A stretch of DNA of 64,000 nt. It comes from Suilimivivens sp045586385. GTDB taxonomy: Bacteria > Bacillota > Clostridia > Lachnospirales > Lachnospiraceae. The notes beneath the pieces were generated by a model, which saw nothing but the letters and a program-made list of their open reading frames with translations, had not been told where the DNA came from and made no database searches. Both the position numbers and the translations under genes were made by a program. Shown one piece after another: positions 8,700-18,184 of the stretch (its first letter is position 1; each line of letters opens with the position of its first letter). The stretch is from contig JAZNAE010000005.1 in the NCBI GenBank assembly GCA_045586385.1, positions 1 through 64,000 of the forward strand. Direction: 5' to 3'.

Positions 8700-11508
8700 C
8701 GGCGGAGGAATGAATGTGAAGAGAAAAAATTTACGTATATTCAGAGAAAAGGCAACAGAACAGGATTTTGGAACACTGGTATTCTGTTGCCTGTTTATTA
8801 CGATATTTTCTGCAATTATGAGTGTGTTAAACATGCTTACTTCCAATGTTAATTTAGCAATTATAACGGGTGCAAATGCAATTTGGTGTTTTGCCAATAT
8901 TATTTTGTTTTGTCTTTATAAGAGGCGTAATCAGGTGATTGGTGCCATGATGTTAAGCGGTTATATCATGATGCTTTATTTTATGGTTACGGGAGGGGTG
9001 AACGGCTTTAGTCTTATGTGGCTTTTGGTAGTTCCCCAAGCGGTACAATTTTGCGTTAACTCAAGCCATGGCATTTATTTCAGTATTTTTCTGGGGTTAA
9101 CCATAGTGCTGTATATGTGGACACCGTTAAATCAACTGGGATATCCTTACACGGAAACATATCTGTCGAGATTTCCCATTGTTTATTTTTTTATTACATT
9201 TTTGAGTAGTGCAATGCAGAATAGAATTGAGAGTTATCATGAGAGGCAGGAGACATTAATCCGCAATTTGCAACATGCAAACAGTGCAAAGAATGACTTT
9301 CTTGCAAATATGTCCCATGAAATACGGACACCTATGAATGCCATTGTGGGAATGTGTGAACTTATTTTGCGTGATGATATTAATGAGAATGTGAGGGAAA
9401 ATAGTTTTAATATACAGAATTCCAGCCGTTCCCTGTTGGCAATCATCAATGATATTTTAAACTTTTCTAAAATTGAAGCCGGAATGATAGAGTTGGTAGA
9501 GGATAACTTTAACCTTGCATCAACAATTAATGATGTCATCAATATGGCAATGACCAGAAAAGGCGAGAAAAAAATAGAAATTATTGTAAAAATAGATCCG
9601 ACGATTCCAAAAGAACTTATCGGGGACGAACTTAGAATCCGGCAGGTAATGATTAATCTGATAACCAATGCGGTTAAATTCACAAAAACTGGTTGTGTAG
9701 TAGTTAATATCACGCAAAACCGTCATGATTACGGTATCAATTTAAATGTTTCCATAAAAGATACCGGTATCGGTATTCCGGAAGAGAATATTGAAAAATT
9801 GTTTACCAGTTTTCAACAAGTGGATACAAGAAAAAACCGTGCAGTGGAAGGAAGCGGACTGGGACTTGCAATATCGAAGAGAATCATTGCGAAAATGGGT
9901 GGCTTTATTAATGTATCGAGCACTTATGGTGAGGGGTCGGAATTTCGTTTTGTAGTGCCGCTGCGTATTGCAGACCCGGAACCGTTTATTCAGGTTAAGG
10001 ATGCGGAAAAAGCAAATGTAGCTGTTTATCTGAATGATGCGAAATATAATCATCCAAAGACGGTGAAGGAATATCAGCGTTTGATACAGCATTTAAGTGA
10101 TGATCTCCATGTGAAATTTACAAAATTTCAAACAGTGGAAGAGTTGAAGAATGCATTGGAAACGGGAGAGTTTACGCATTGTTTTACTGCAGTGGATGAA
10201 TATTCCAAATTTACGCAACTGTTTGACATGATGGCAGCCAAGTGTCAGGTATTCGTTGTACAGGACAGATTTGAAGTGCTTGACTTGCCGGATGAAATTA
10301 AGCGGGTGTTTAAGCCGTTTTATGCGCTTACATTTGCAGCAATTATGAATAATGAAAAATATGTATTGGGAGTAAGCGGACAAGACCATTTTGATACCAG
10401 ATTTATTGCACCGGAGGCCAAAGTGCTTATTGTGGATGATAATGCAATTAACTTAAAAGTTGCGGCGGGACTGATGAAACCATATAATATGAAAATTATT
10501 ACGGTTGCAAGTGGGCAGGAAGCAATCGAAGCACTGCAGACAAAGGATTATGATATCGTATTTATGGATCATATGATGCCGGATATGGATGGAGTGGAAG
10601 CAACGGAAATTATAAGGAACATGCAGGATGAATACTATAAAAATGTGCCCATTATTGCACTTACCGCAAATGCTGTAAGCGGAGTAAGAGAAATGTTCCT
10701 TAGTAAGGGATTTAATGATTTCCTTGCGAAACCTATTGAAATAGGAGTTCTTGATAGAATGCTACGTACATGGTTGCCGAAAGAATATCTTGTATCAACA
10801 TCTGCGATAATGCTGCAAGAGGGATGGATGATAGAAGCAGTCAACCAAAATGCAAAGGATGGTGGAACAATAGAGAAATCGTTTGCCGGAGGTCCGGTTG
10901 ATTATGAAAAAGGATTGCTTTTTTCCGGTGGAGATAAAGAAAACTATTTTGAAATTTTGGATGTATATGTACTTAGCAGTAAAAAATACAAAGAAGCACT
11001 CATATTACACTATGAAACCCAGGATTGGGGAAAATACATTATAGAAATTCATGCACTGAAGAGTTCTTCTTTAAGTATCGGGGCTCAGGAACTTTCCGAA
11101 CAGGCAAAGAACTTGGAATTGGCAGGAAAAGAAGGTCGGTATGAAGATATTTCCAAACGTCATCCGGTAGCTATGAAACTTTATGATGAAGTGGTTAAGA
11201 ATATCAGGCTGTATCTGCAAAAGTCCGGATATCATGATAAGGAACAACAGGAAATGTCATCGCAAGATAAGAAAGATATTTCCATGGAGCAATTTTCAGA
11301 GTCAGTTCAAAAAATCAGGGAAGCCTGTGAAAACTTTGAAAGTGATGCAGTTGCAGAGTTGGCAGGAAGCTTATGCGGATGTAGAGTGAACGGCGTTTTA
11401 CTGTCTGAATATTTTGCAGATATCAAACAATATGCGGAAGACTATGAGTATGAACAGGCGCTGGATGCAATTAAAAAGGCGGAAGCATGCATTAAGGGAG
11501 ATGTATAA
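8692..11508 (+). CDS. Membrane hybrid histidine kinase with receiver and HPt domains
   Basis: 938 residues if it starts at TTG 8692 (AGAGGA 5-6 nt upstream, 8-bp overlap with the previous gene). GTG 8716, behind GGAGG, is an equally possible start. Order: about six hydrophobic helices (residues ~25-180); HisKA with NMSHEIRTPMNA (His 209); HATPase with GTGIGIPEE-like and GSGLGLAIS motifs; a receiver-like stretch without a clear acceptor Asp (~440-560); a true receiver with MDHMMPDMDG (Asp 626); an HPt domain with His 787 in EIHALKSSSLS; and a final helical ~90 residues. This supports a His-Asp-His phosphorelay, with the adjacent HD-GYP regulator as the probable terminal acceptor. The signal is unknown. 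Confidence 0.92.
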   Translation: MSSGGGMNVKRKNLRIFREKATEQDFGTLVFCCLFITIFSAIMSVLNMLTSNVNLAIITGANAIWCFANIILFCLYKRRNQVIGAMMLSGYIMMLYFMVTGGVNGFSLMWLLVVPQAVQFCVNSSHGIYFSIFLGLTIVLYMWTPLNQLGYPYTETYLSRFPIVYFFITFLSSAMQNRIESYHERQETLIRNLQHANSAKNDFLANMSHEIRTPMNAIVGMCELILRDDINENVRENSFNIQNSSRSLLAIINDILNFSKIEAGMIELVEDNFNLASTINDVINMAMTRKGEKKIEIIVKIDPTIPKELIGDELRIRQVMINLITNAVKFTKTGCVVVNITQNRHDYGINLNVSIKDTGIGIPEENIEKLFTSFQQVDTRKNRAVEGSGLGLAISKRIIAKMGGFINVSSTYGEGSEFRFVVPLRIADPEPFIQVKDAEKANVAVYLNDAKYNHPKTVKEYQRLIQHLSDDLHVKFTKFQTVEELKNALETGEFTHCFTAVDEYSKFTQLFDMMAAKCQVFVVQDRFEVLDLPDEIKRVFKPFYALTFAAIMNNEKYVLGVSGQDHFDTRFIAPEAKVLIVDDNAINLKVAAGLMKPYNMKIITVASGQEAIEALQTKDYDIVFMDHMMPDMDGVEATEIIRNMQDEYYKNVPIIALTANAVSGVREMFLSKGFNDFLAKPIEIGVLDRMLRTWLPKEYLVSTSAIMLQEGWMIEAVNQNAKDGGTIEKSFAGGPVDYEKGLLFSGGDKENYFEILDVYVLSSKKYKEALILHYETQDWGKYIIEIHALKSSSLSIGAQELSEQAKNLELAGKEGRYEDISKRHPVAMKLYDEVVKNIRLYLQKSGYHDKEQQEMSSQDKKDISMEQFSESVQKIREACENFESDAVAELAGSLCGCRVNGVLLSEYFADIKQYAEDYEYEQALDAIKKAEACIKGDV

Positions 11509-12356
11509 TGGAAAAATTAGGGATAACATCAGACTGTACCTGTGATATGTCAGAGGAATTGTTGGAACAATATGGGGTGGAAGTAATCTATTTTTATGTT
11601 AATACCGACCATGGTAGTTTTAAAGACATGCAGGAAATAACAGCATCTAATGTGGTAGAATATTTTGAAAACGGCGGAAAGCAGATTAGTACTGTGGCTC
11701 CGGCAGTTTATGAGTATGCGGATTTTTTTGAAAAGATGCTACATAAATATGAACAGATTATCCATGTTACAATTTGTGCGACACTTAGTAAATCATATGG
11801 GAATGCACTTGCTGCCGCACAGAGGTTTGATGGAAGAGTAAAGGTATTTGATACCGGTCATTTGTCTACGGGAATAGCCCATTTTGTAATCCGTGCAGTG
11901 GAGATGGTACGTGAAGGGAAGGCAGCAGATGAGATAATAGAGACTTTGGATAATATGAGAAATAAAGTATCCACCAGCTTTATTGCAGAAAATGCAGATT
12001 ACCTTTATCGGACCGGCAGAGTAAATAAATTTGTGAAGTTTGCATGTTCAACCTTTAAGATTCATCCGGTACTTTATATGAAAAACGGGAATATAAAGGT
12101 GAAAACAGTACAAATCGGTGATTATGATAAATCCGTACTAAGCTATGTACGAAAAGAATTATTACGGCCCGGAAAAATAAACAGAGAGAGAGTTTTTATT
12201 ACTTATTGTACCTGCCCGGTCAGAGTGTTAAATAAAATCAAAAAGCAGGTGAAAGAAATTTGCTCTTTTGATGAAGTATTGGAAGCTACAGCATCAGCAA
12301 CCATTACCAGTAACTGTGGGGCCAATACAGTGGGTGTCTTATTTGTAAGAAAATAA
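11508..12356 (+). CDS. DegV family fatty-acid-binding protein
   Basis: 282 residues. The N-terminus GITSDCTCDMSEELLEQYGVEV, the TVAPAVYEYADFFEKML segment and the CATLSKSYGNAL and FDTGHLSTG motifs are those of DegV/FakB proteins. These bind fatty acids and, in some bacteria, present them to a fatty acid kinase. The ATG overlaps the hybrid-kinase stop by one base (TAATG), implying translational coupling. Why a lipid-binding protein is coupled to a phosphorelay is unclear; membrane sensing is one possibility (inference). Confidence 0.88.
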   Translation: MEKLGITSDCTCDMSEELLEQYGVEVIYFYVNTDHGSFKDMQEITASNVVEYFENGGKQISTVAPAVYEYADFFEKMLHKYEQIIHVTICATLSKSYGNALAAAQRFDGRVKVFDTGHLSTGIAHFVIRAVEMVREGKAADEIIETLDNMRNKVSTSFIAENADYLYRTGRVNKFVKFACSTFKIHPVLYMKNGNIKVKTVQIGDYDKSVLSYVRKELLRPGKINRERVFITYCTCPVRVLNKIKKQVKEICSFDEVLEATASATITSNCGANTVGVLFVRK

Positions 12357-12406
12357 GATAAAATAAGTGATAGATTGAACTATCAGAGATTTACGGAGGA
12401 AAAGGA

Positions 12407-13324
12407 ATGAAATATCTAATTATTGGGGCAGGAGGCACCGGAGGATGCATGGGTGCCTATATGACACAGGCAGGAAAGGACGTAACATTAATTGCCAGAG
12501 GGGCACATCTTAAGGCAATGCAGGAAAAAGGGCTTTCCATGGAGATATCCCATAAAGGGAATTATGTAGTGAATCCCATTAAAGCAACAGATATGGAACA
12601 TTATAAAGAAAATCCGGATGTTATTTTTGTTTGCGTGAAGGGTTATTCCTTGGAAGATACCGTTCCGTTTATCCGTAAAGTGGCCAAACCTGAAACAGTT
12701 GTGATTCCGGTGCTGAATATTTATGGAACCGGCGGAAAGATGCAAAAAGAATTACCGGAGCTTTTGGTGACTGACGGATGTATTTACATAGTAGGTTTGA
12801 TTAAAGAACCGGGATGTCTGGTGCAGAGTGGAAATTTATTCAGAGTAGTTTTCGGTGTGCGTGAAGCATCAGAATATCGCCCGGTACTGGAAGATATAAA
12901 GAATGACTTGGAAGACAGTGGAATTGAATGTGTACTTTCTGACAATATCCGTAAAGATGCCATGCGGAAATTTTCTTATATTTCACCGGCAGCAGCCTGT
13001 GGACAATATTACGGAGTCGGTTCGGATGACATTCAAAAGCCGGGAGAAATCCGTGATACATTTATAGCGTTAATTAATGAAATTATGATTCTTTCCAAAG
13101 AAATGGGCATTGTTTTTGAAGAAGATATGGTAAAAACAAATCTTGCGATTATGGATAATCTTGCACCCAAAGTTAAGACGTCCATGCAACGGGACGTGGA
13201 AGCGGGAAAAAGTTCGGAAATTGACGGGCTTGTTTACTCTGTGGTACGCATGGGAAAGGAATACGGTGTAGAATTACCTGTATATCAAAAGATAACGGAT
13301 AAATTGTCAAAAAGTTACCACTGA
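12407..13324 (+). CDS. Ketopantoate reductase (ApbA/PanE) family oxidoreductase
   Basis: 305 residues with an N-terminal NAD(P)-binding GAGGTGGCMGAYM and the helical C-terminal domain of the PanE/ApbA family (FSYISPAAACG; EIDGLVYSVVRMGKEYGVELPVY). Family members reduce 2-dehydropantoate to pantoate with NADPH, but many paralogues have other substrates and no other pantothenate gene is nearby, so I give no symbol. Start follows ACGGAGGAAAAGGA. Its 3' end overlaps the convergent glycosyltransferase gene by 10 bp. Confidence 0.8.
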   Translation: MKYLIIGAGGTGGCMGAYMTQAGKDVTLIARGAHLKAMQEKGLSMEISHKGNYVVNPIKATDMEHYKENPDVIFVCVKGYSLEDTVPFIRKVAKPETVVIPVLNIYGTGGKMQKELPELLVTDGCIYIVGLIKEPGCLVQSGNLFRVVFGVREASEYRPVLEDIKNDLEDSGIECVLSDNIRKDAMRKFSYISPAAACGQYYGVGSDDIQKPGEIRDTFIALINEIMILSKEMGIVFEEDMVKTNLAIMDNLAPKVKTSMQRDVEAGKSSEIDGLVYSVVRMGKEYGVELPVYQKITDKLSKSYH

Positions 13325-14847
13325 TTCCATACAAAGAGGATAACTGTAAGTAGGACAATCAAAGCAAGGAATCCATACTGCATAATTGCAGCAAAGATAT
13401 GATGAGCTTTAGATTGCATGCGGGGCTTGTCGGATAACTGCAATAGTGAAATTGCAGTAAAGAGAAGACCGATTACAACATAGCGATAATTTGCGCTACA
13501 GGTAAACGGATATTTTGCCACAAATAAGATAAATGTAATTACAACAAGTACATAACCTGTCATTAAAAAGGTGCCGAGTTCTTTGTTCCCTTTTTTGATT
13601 TCGCGGATTTGCATGATGATGGTTACAACAAAGAAGATTGCACCTAAAATCATGGCAAGTAATAGGCAAATACGACATCCTATCAGTAAAGCATCCGGAA
13701 GTTCAGGGCGTATTTCATCAAAAAGTGAGGTGCGGAAAAGAATCTGCCAGATGTTGCAGATTTGGTCTCCGTATAAGGTGTGGAACGGATAATCCAACGC
13801 AAGGGAAGGCGTAACACCATAGATATCCCAGAGGGAAAGGTCGCCGATATATTGGATGGACTCTTCCGTCATGGCAGGAACTCCGGGGTTTGTCTGATAA
13901 AACACCAAGTTGCGGATAACCCAGGAAAGTCCGATGCCGGCAGTAATTGCACCGAAAGTGGCAAATTCCTTAATGGATTTCCAGGTACGTTTGGCCTTGC
14001 ATTCGGAGATAAAATGAAGAAGGAAGACCATAGCAAGTGGAAATGCCATAACAGCACAGTTTAATTTGGTAATCATACCGAAACCGAGAGACAGTGCAAT
14101 TTTTATCAGGTTAAACAGCGTTTTGTTTTCCATCCATTCCAAACTGAAATAGAAACAGCTGAAAGTAAGGAGTGTGCAGAGCATATCATTATTGACACTT
14201 CCTGACATATAAATCATGCCGGGGTGATAGGTGATAAGTGCAACTGCGAGAAACATACACGTGTCGGAACACTTGATTTTTTTGAAAATACCGTAAGAAA
14301 CCGGCAGGCATAGTGATGAATACAAAAATGTCAGAGCCTGAATGTTTTCAAAGGCATGGCGTTCATATACACCGAATGCCATTTGTAAGTCGATAAACAA
14401 GCAGGAGATAATGTGATGGAGCGGCGGATGATAATAGGAAAAAAGCTTATAAGGGCTGAAGTTTGGAAGGTGCCCGAATTTGCACAAATATTCCACATAG
14501 CCTAAATGCCCCGGATTAACCAGATCATCCGATAAGCCGGAAAAATATCCTTCATCATGTTGGCGGTCCGTGACACCTGTAAATACCACATAAAAACTCC
14601 GGATGATGACACCGCCTAAAATAATCAGGAGTATTTTATCTTCAGTGCTCAGTTTTTTATAACGCAATAAAAAATAACATAATGTGATATAGAAAAATAA
14701 AACGGATGTATAAACACCGGTTTTCCGTTCGTGACTTAAGTTAATAAATGCAGGAACGGATTGCATCAAGGTGGTGCTGATAAAGAAAAACAGGATGATT
14801 AATAGGGTACGGTATTTTGTGAAAAGTGAAGCAACTTTTGTATTCAT
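13315..14847 (-). CDS. GT39-like membrane glycosyltransferase
   Basis: 510 residues from the ATG at 14847, chosen because AGAGGA lies 7 nt before it; the next upstream ATG overlaps that ribosome binding site. About ten hydrophobic helices. The first extracytoplasmic loop holds HDEGYF and YHPPLHH, and later YHPGMIYMSGSVNNDML, resembling ArnT/PMT-type transferases that use polyprenyl-phosphate sugars outside the membrane. Acceptor and donor are unknown. It is divergent from two similar transferases and shares a 102-bp intergenic region with them, so it probably belongs to the same surface-glycan locus. Confidence 0.8.
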   Translation of the reverse strand: MNTKVASLFTKYRTLLIILFFFISTTLMQSVPAFINLSHERKTGVYTSVLFFYITLCYFLLRYKKLSTEDKILLIILGGVIIRSFYVVFTGVTDRQHDEGYFSGLSDDLVNPGHLGYVEYLCKFGHLPNFSPYKLFSYYHPPLHHIISCLFIDLQMAFGVYERHAFENIQALTFLYSSLCLPVSYGIFKKIKCSDTCMFLAVALITYHPGMIYMSGSVNNDMLCTLLTFSCFYFSLEWMENKTLFNLIKIALSLGFGMITKLNCAVMAFPLAMVFLLHFISECKAKRTWKSIKEFATFGAITAGIGLSWVIRNLVFYQTNPGVPAMTEESIQYIGDLSLWDIYGVTPSLALDYPFHTLYGDQICNIWQILFRTSLFDEIRPELPDALLIGCRICLLLAMILGAIFFVVTIIMQIREIKKGNKELGTFLMTGYVLVVITFILFVAKYPFTCSANYRYVVIGLLFTAISLLQLSDKPRMQSKAHHIFAAIMQYGFLALIVLLTVILFVWNQW

Positions 14848-14881
14848 ATTATATTCCTCTTTCATAAGTACTACAGATACT

Positions 14882-14910
14882 ATTATAGAGAAGTACAAAT
14901 GTTTTGGCAA
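14882..14910 (-). promoter_or_regulatory. Sigma-A promoter of the minus-strand glycosyltransferase
   Basis: Read on the minus strand: TTGCCA (14905-14910), a 17-bp spacer and TATAAT (14882-14887). It lies 35 bp before the ATG and is back to back with, and only 4 bp from, the -35 of the divergent promoter. Confidence 0.75.
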
Positions 14911-14914
14911 TACT

Positions 14915-14942
14915 TTGCAAAATAGGAAGGATATGCTATACT
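14915..14942 (+). promoter_or_regulatory. Promoter of the plus-strand glycosyltransferase pair, apparently leaderless
   Basis: TTGCAA (14915-14920), a 16-bp spacer and TATACT (14937-14942). The expected transcription start, ~7 nt after the -10, falls on or next to the ATG at 14950. No ribosome binding site lies between the -10 and the ATG, so translation may be leaderless. Confidence 0.6.
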
Positions 14943-14949
14943 TCACCTT

Positions 14950-16479
14950 ATGAAAGCAAAAATATATAATATAGCAAAAATAAGACAAAACAAAATAACG
15001 GATATATATCTATCAATACTTTTAATTATTTTAAGTGCAGTGGCTTTTGCCGTGTGTATTGCCCAAGGAATGGGAAATGATATTTGGTATGATGAAGTTT
15101 TTTCTGTGAATTTTTTAAAGTATCATTACGATGAAATTGTGGCCCTTACGGCAGAGGATGTACATCCTCCCTTTTATTATTGGTATTTGAAAGCGTTTCA
15201 TGATATTGGGAAACTGATCATGCCGGGAGTGGCAAGTGAGGTGCTGGCGAAGATGGCATCACTTCTTCCCATGGCCGGTATATGGGCATATGCATTTACC
15301 CTGGTACGTAAGCGAATGGGAATACTCGTGGCAAGTTTGTTTATATTCTTAATAAGTACGATGCCACAGCTTTCCGGATATGCGGTGGAAATCCGGATGT
15401 ATTCGCTTGCACTGTTCTGTATTACGGCACTCTTTTTACATAGCTATGAAATTATTTTGGAAAATAAGTTGAGGCATTGGATTACTTTCTGGATATATGG
15501 AATCGTAACAGCATATATTCAATATTATGCATGCGTAGGCGTTGTAGCTGTATATATTGCCATGTTTGTGTTCTTTTTGATGACAAAGAAGAAGCAGCAA
15601 ATGATATACATTGCCATATGTGCATGCATATCGGTGGTGGCGTATCTCCCGTGGATTCCTTCCTTGATTGCACAGATTACGAATGTCAGCAACAGTTATT
15701 GGATACAGCCGCTTACCATCAGAAGCATTTTCGGTTGCATGAAATTTGTATTTTTACCGGTTTTTTATGCATCGGTTAAGAAGTATGTTTTGGCGGTTAT
15801 GATGATAGCCGCATTTGGATTTGCTTATTGCTTTGCACTTGTGAAAGAGAAAAATAAGGAAGGCAGATACCTGATTTTAACGGGCGTGTTTATACCTGTA
15901 TTTATAGCGTTTACAGGATTTGTGGCTTCTGCGTTAAATCGCCCTATTTTTGTATATCGTTATCTGATTCCGGGACTGGGGGCCATGTGGCTTGTGGCGG
16001 CATATGTACTGCTAAAGTATCGCAGGGAGATGATAATGTTGCTTATGCTGATTCCATTTTTGCTTGGTGGGCAGTCCAATATGGAGAGTTTTTATGCAGA
16101 TGAGCAGATAAAAACGGAAAACATGGAGATGACAAACATCCTTTTGGAAGAGTTTCCGGAAGATGCAGTAGTTCTTTGTAATTTCAATCATGTACAGGCA
16201 ATTGCGGCACATTATCTGGATAATGATATTGTATTGTATGGAGGCACGCCGGAAAGTCTGATTGCGAAAATGCTGCCGAATTGTAAAGAAATGCCTGATG
16301 TGTTACAGATTCAGCAGTTGGTGCAGAAAAATGATGTGTATTTTTTTGGTAGTTTTAATGCAAGAGAAGAACTATTGAAAGAATGGGAGCAATACGGAAT
16401 TGCCTATACAGAAGAGGGAACATATTTGCTTGAACGTTATTGGTTTAATGTATATCACTTAAAATACGAAGGTGAATGA
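14950..16479 (+). CDS. GT39-like membrane glycosyltransferase
   Basis: 509 residues with about ten hydrophobic helices. The first external loop has DIWYDEVFSVNF and, later, EDVHPPFYYW, matching the acidic-pair and HPP features of PMT/ArnT-like (GT39/GT83) enzymes that transfer sugars from polyprenyl-phosphate carriers. A soluble C-terminal tail of ~110 residues follows the last helix. No Shine-Dalgarno precedes the ATG and no alternative start lies nearby. It is coupled to the next gene by an ATGA overlap. The target (protein, teichoic acid or polysaccharide) is unknown. Confidence 0.8.
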   Translation: MKAKIYNIAKIRQNKITDIYLSILLIILSAVAFAVCIAQGMGNDIWYDEVFSVNFLKYHYDEIVALTAEDVHPPFYYWYLKAFHDIGKLIMPGVASEVLAKMASLLPMAGIWAYAFTLVRKRMGILVASLFIFLISTMPQLSGYAVEIRMYSLALFCITALFLHSYEIILENKLRHWITFWIYGIVTAYIQYYACVGVVAVYIAMFVFFLMTKKKQQMIYIAICACISVVAYLPWIPSLIAQITNVSNSYWIQPLTIRSIFGCMKFVFLPVFYASVKKYVLAVMMIAAFGFAYCFALVKEKNKEGRYLILTGVFIPVFIAFTGFVASALNRPIFVYRYLIPGLGAMWLVAAYVLLKYRREMIMLLMLIPFLLGGQSNMESFYADEQIKTENMEMTNILLEEFPEDAVVLCNFNHVQAIAAHYLDNDIVLYGGTPESLIAKMLPNCKEMPDVLQIQQLVQKNDVYFFGSFNAREELLKEWEQYGIAYTEEGTYLLERYWFNVYHLKYEGE

Positions 16480-18038
16480 GGTCAAAGAAGATTTTTATGG
16501 GAAAATGCAGACAGTTTATAAAAGAGAATAGAATATTTAGTATATTTTTTGCGGTGATGGTGAGTTACTATGCATACAATATGTTTGTCATAAAACCATG
16601 GTATGATGAACTATATACTTATTATTTTTTTGTATCCAGAGGTCCTGTCTATTCGGCAATTCATTGGCCGGTTCCCAATAATCATGTATTTTATTCCGTT
16701 CTATCTGCTTTTTTGGATTATTTGGGGAATTCCTATATTGGGCTTAGGGGGATTTCGTTTGTTGCAGCTTGTGCAAATATGGTACTGCTGTATAAACTGG
16801 CGGATAAATTTATGAATCGTTACATGGCGGCAGGTTGCACATTTTTATATGTGGCAGTATGGCAGGTCAATAATTTGTCCGTGCAGGGAAGAGGATATAC
16901 CTTGTCCATTATGTTTTATCTCGTGGCATTACATTGTTTATATCGTATCTGCCTCGAAACGGCAGGAAAACGGGAGTATATTGTATATGCAATCAGCTTG
17001 ACAGGCGGATTGTACGCGCTGATTAGTTCTACCTTCTGGGTAATTCCGGTATGTATAGTAGGCGGATTCGTTTTACTTTTTCAGAAAAAATATAAGACAT
17101 TATACAAATTAGTTGTGGCTTCTATAGTAGCAGCTGTAATGACATTTTGTTTATATACATTAATTTGGCTGGCAATCGGGTCAAACTTAATGTCTAAAGA
17201 CCCTGCCAGTGTATATTATGGTGTTTATCAAGTGAAAGTTATTTTGAAAGCACCTTTTGAAGCAATGCGTACAGGTATGGAATATATGCTGGCAACACCG
17301 TATATTCAGGGCGATGAAAGAAGTTATATTGTTAAAGAATTGTTTCATTATTTTACCGGACTTTTTCATTTGTTCTACGCCAATTTAGGCTATTTTCTGA
17401 CTGCTTTTTGGGGGATTACGGGAATTGTGGCATTGGTGTATGCTGTGAAAAACCGCAAAAAGGATTTTTCGAAATGGTTTTGCGGAATATATCTTGCAGT
17501 TACCGTTATGATGGTGCCGGTCATGTTGATTATACAAAGCGTGCAACCTTATTACCGTGTGTTTACCTTTTTGGGAGTGCCGGTTGCGTTATCAATGGCA
17601 TGGGAACTTGCGCAGCTTATAAATGCGAGAAAAAGGACAGAATTATACAGTAAAATCTGTTGTGTGGTTATGTTGCTTGTCTGTGTATATTTCTTACTCG
17701 GGGAAGGATACAACTATCAATATGCCGCGAGGGAAAATGAAATTGCGGAAATATTGGATAATGATGCAGAGACGATGGAATCCATCTGTTATCTGGATGA
17801 TTATCAGAAATATGTAATTAAATTTTATTATGGTAAGGAACCGGCAGAGGTACCGATAGAGCAGGCACAATATATTTTGTTGCCCAAAGAGTTATATGAT
17901 GAAACTTATGTAACTCCAATCTGGCCTACCATTTATAACCATGATGGAATTGATTTTAGTTATTTGACCCAAAATTTTTCGTTGATCAAGGAAAGTACTT
18001 CTTATGAGTTGTACAGAAGAAAAGGTGCAACACCATAA
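16476..18038 (+). CDS. GT39-like membrane glycosyltransferase
   Basis: 520 residues, many hydrophobic helices. The external-loop motif KPWYDELYTYYF parallels WYDE in the preceding protein and suggests the same catalytic acidic residue; PVPNNHVFYS replaces the HPP segment. Overlaps the previous gene by 4 bp (ATGA), so the pair is translated together. The C-terminal ~90 residues are soluble. Probably a polyprenyl-phosphate-sugar-dependent transferase of the surface-glycan locus; specificity unknown. Confidence 0.78.
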   Translation: MRSKKIFMGKCRQFIKENRIFSIFFAVMVSYYAYNMFVIKPWYDELYTYYFFVSRGPVYSAIHWPVPNNHVFYSVLSAFLDYLGNSYIGLRGISFVAACANMVLLYKLADKFMNRYMAAGCTFLYVAVWQVNNLSVQGRGYTLSIMFYLVALHCLYRICLETAGKREYIVYAISLTGGLYALISSTFWVIPVCIVGGFVLLFQKKYKTLYKLVVASIVAAVMTFCLYTLIWLAIGSNLMSKDPASVYYGVYQVKVILKAPFEAMRTGMEYMLATPYIQGDERSYIVKELFHYFTGLFHLFYANLGYFLTAFWGITGIVALVYAVKNRKKDFSKWFCGIYLAVTVMMVPVMLIIQSVQPYYRVFTFLGVPVALSMAWELAQLINARKRTELYSKICCVVMLLVCVYFLLGEGYNYQYAARENEIAEILDNDAETMESICYLDDYQKYVIKFYYGKEPAEVPIEQAQYILLPKELYDETYVTPIWPTIYNHDGIDFSYLTQNFSLIKESTSYELYRRKGATP

Positions 18039-18117
18039 CTTTTTATGCATTGGAAAAGAAGTCCTGCAAATAATGACGGACGGCATGATGAATGATATAA
18101 AAAACTTGTATTCGTGT

Positions 18118-18146
18118 TTGCTATTTCCATAAGTTCTTGTTATACT
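18118..18146 (+). promoter_or_regulatory. Sigma-A promoter of the mannose-1-phosphate guanylyltransferase gene
   Basis: TTGCTA (18118-18123), a 17-bp spacer and TATACT (18141-18146), 38 bp before the ATG at 18185. Confidence 0.65.
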
Positions 18147-18184
18147 GTGCAAAGAAATAATAAAAAAGATTGAGAGACAGAAAA

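Noticed and set aside
13571..14064. Plus-strand frames inside the minus-strand glycosyltransferase
   Set aside because: The minus-strand protein has clear membrane topology and family motifs; these frames have none.
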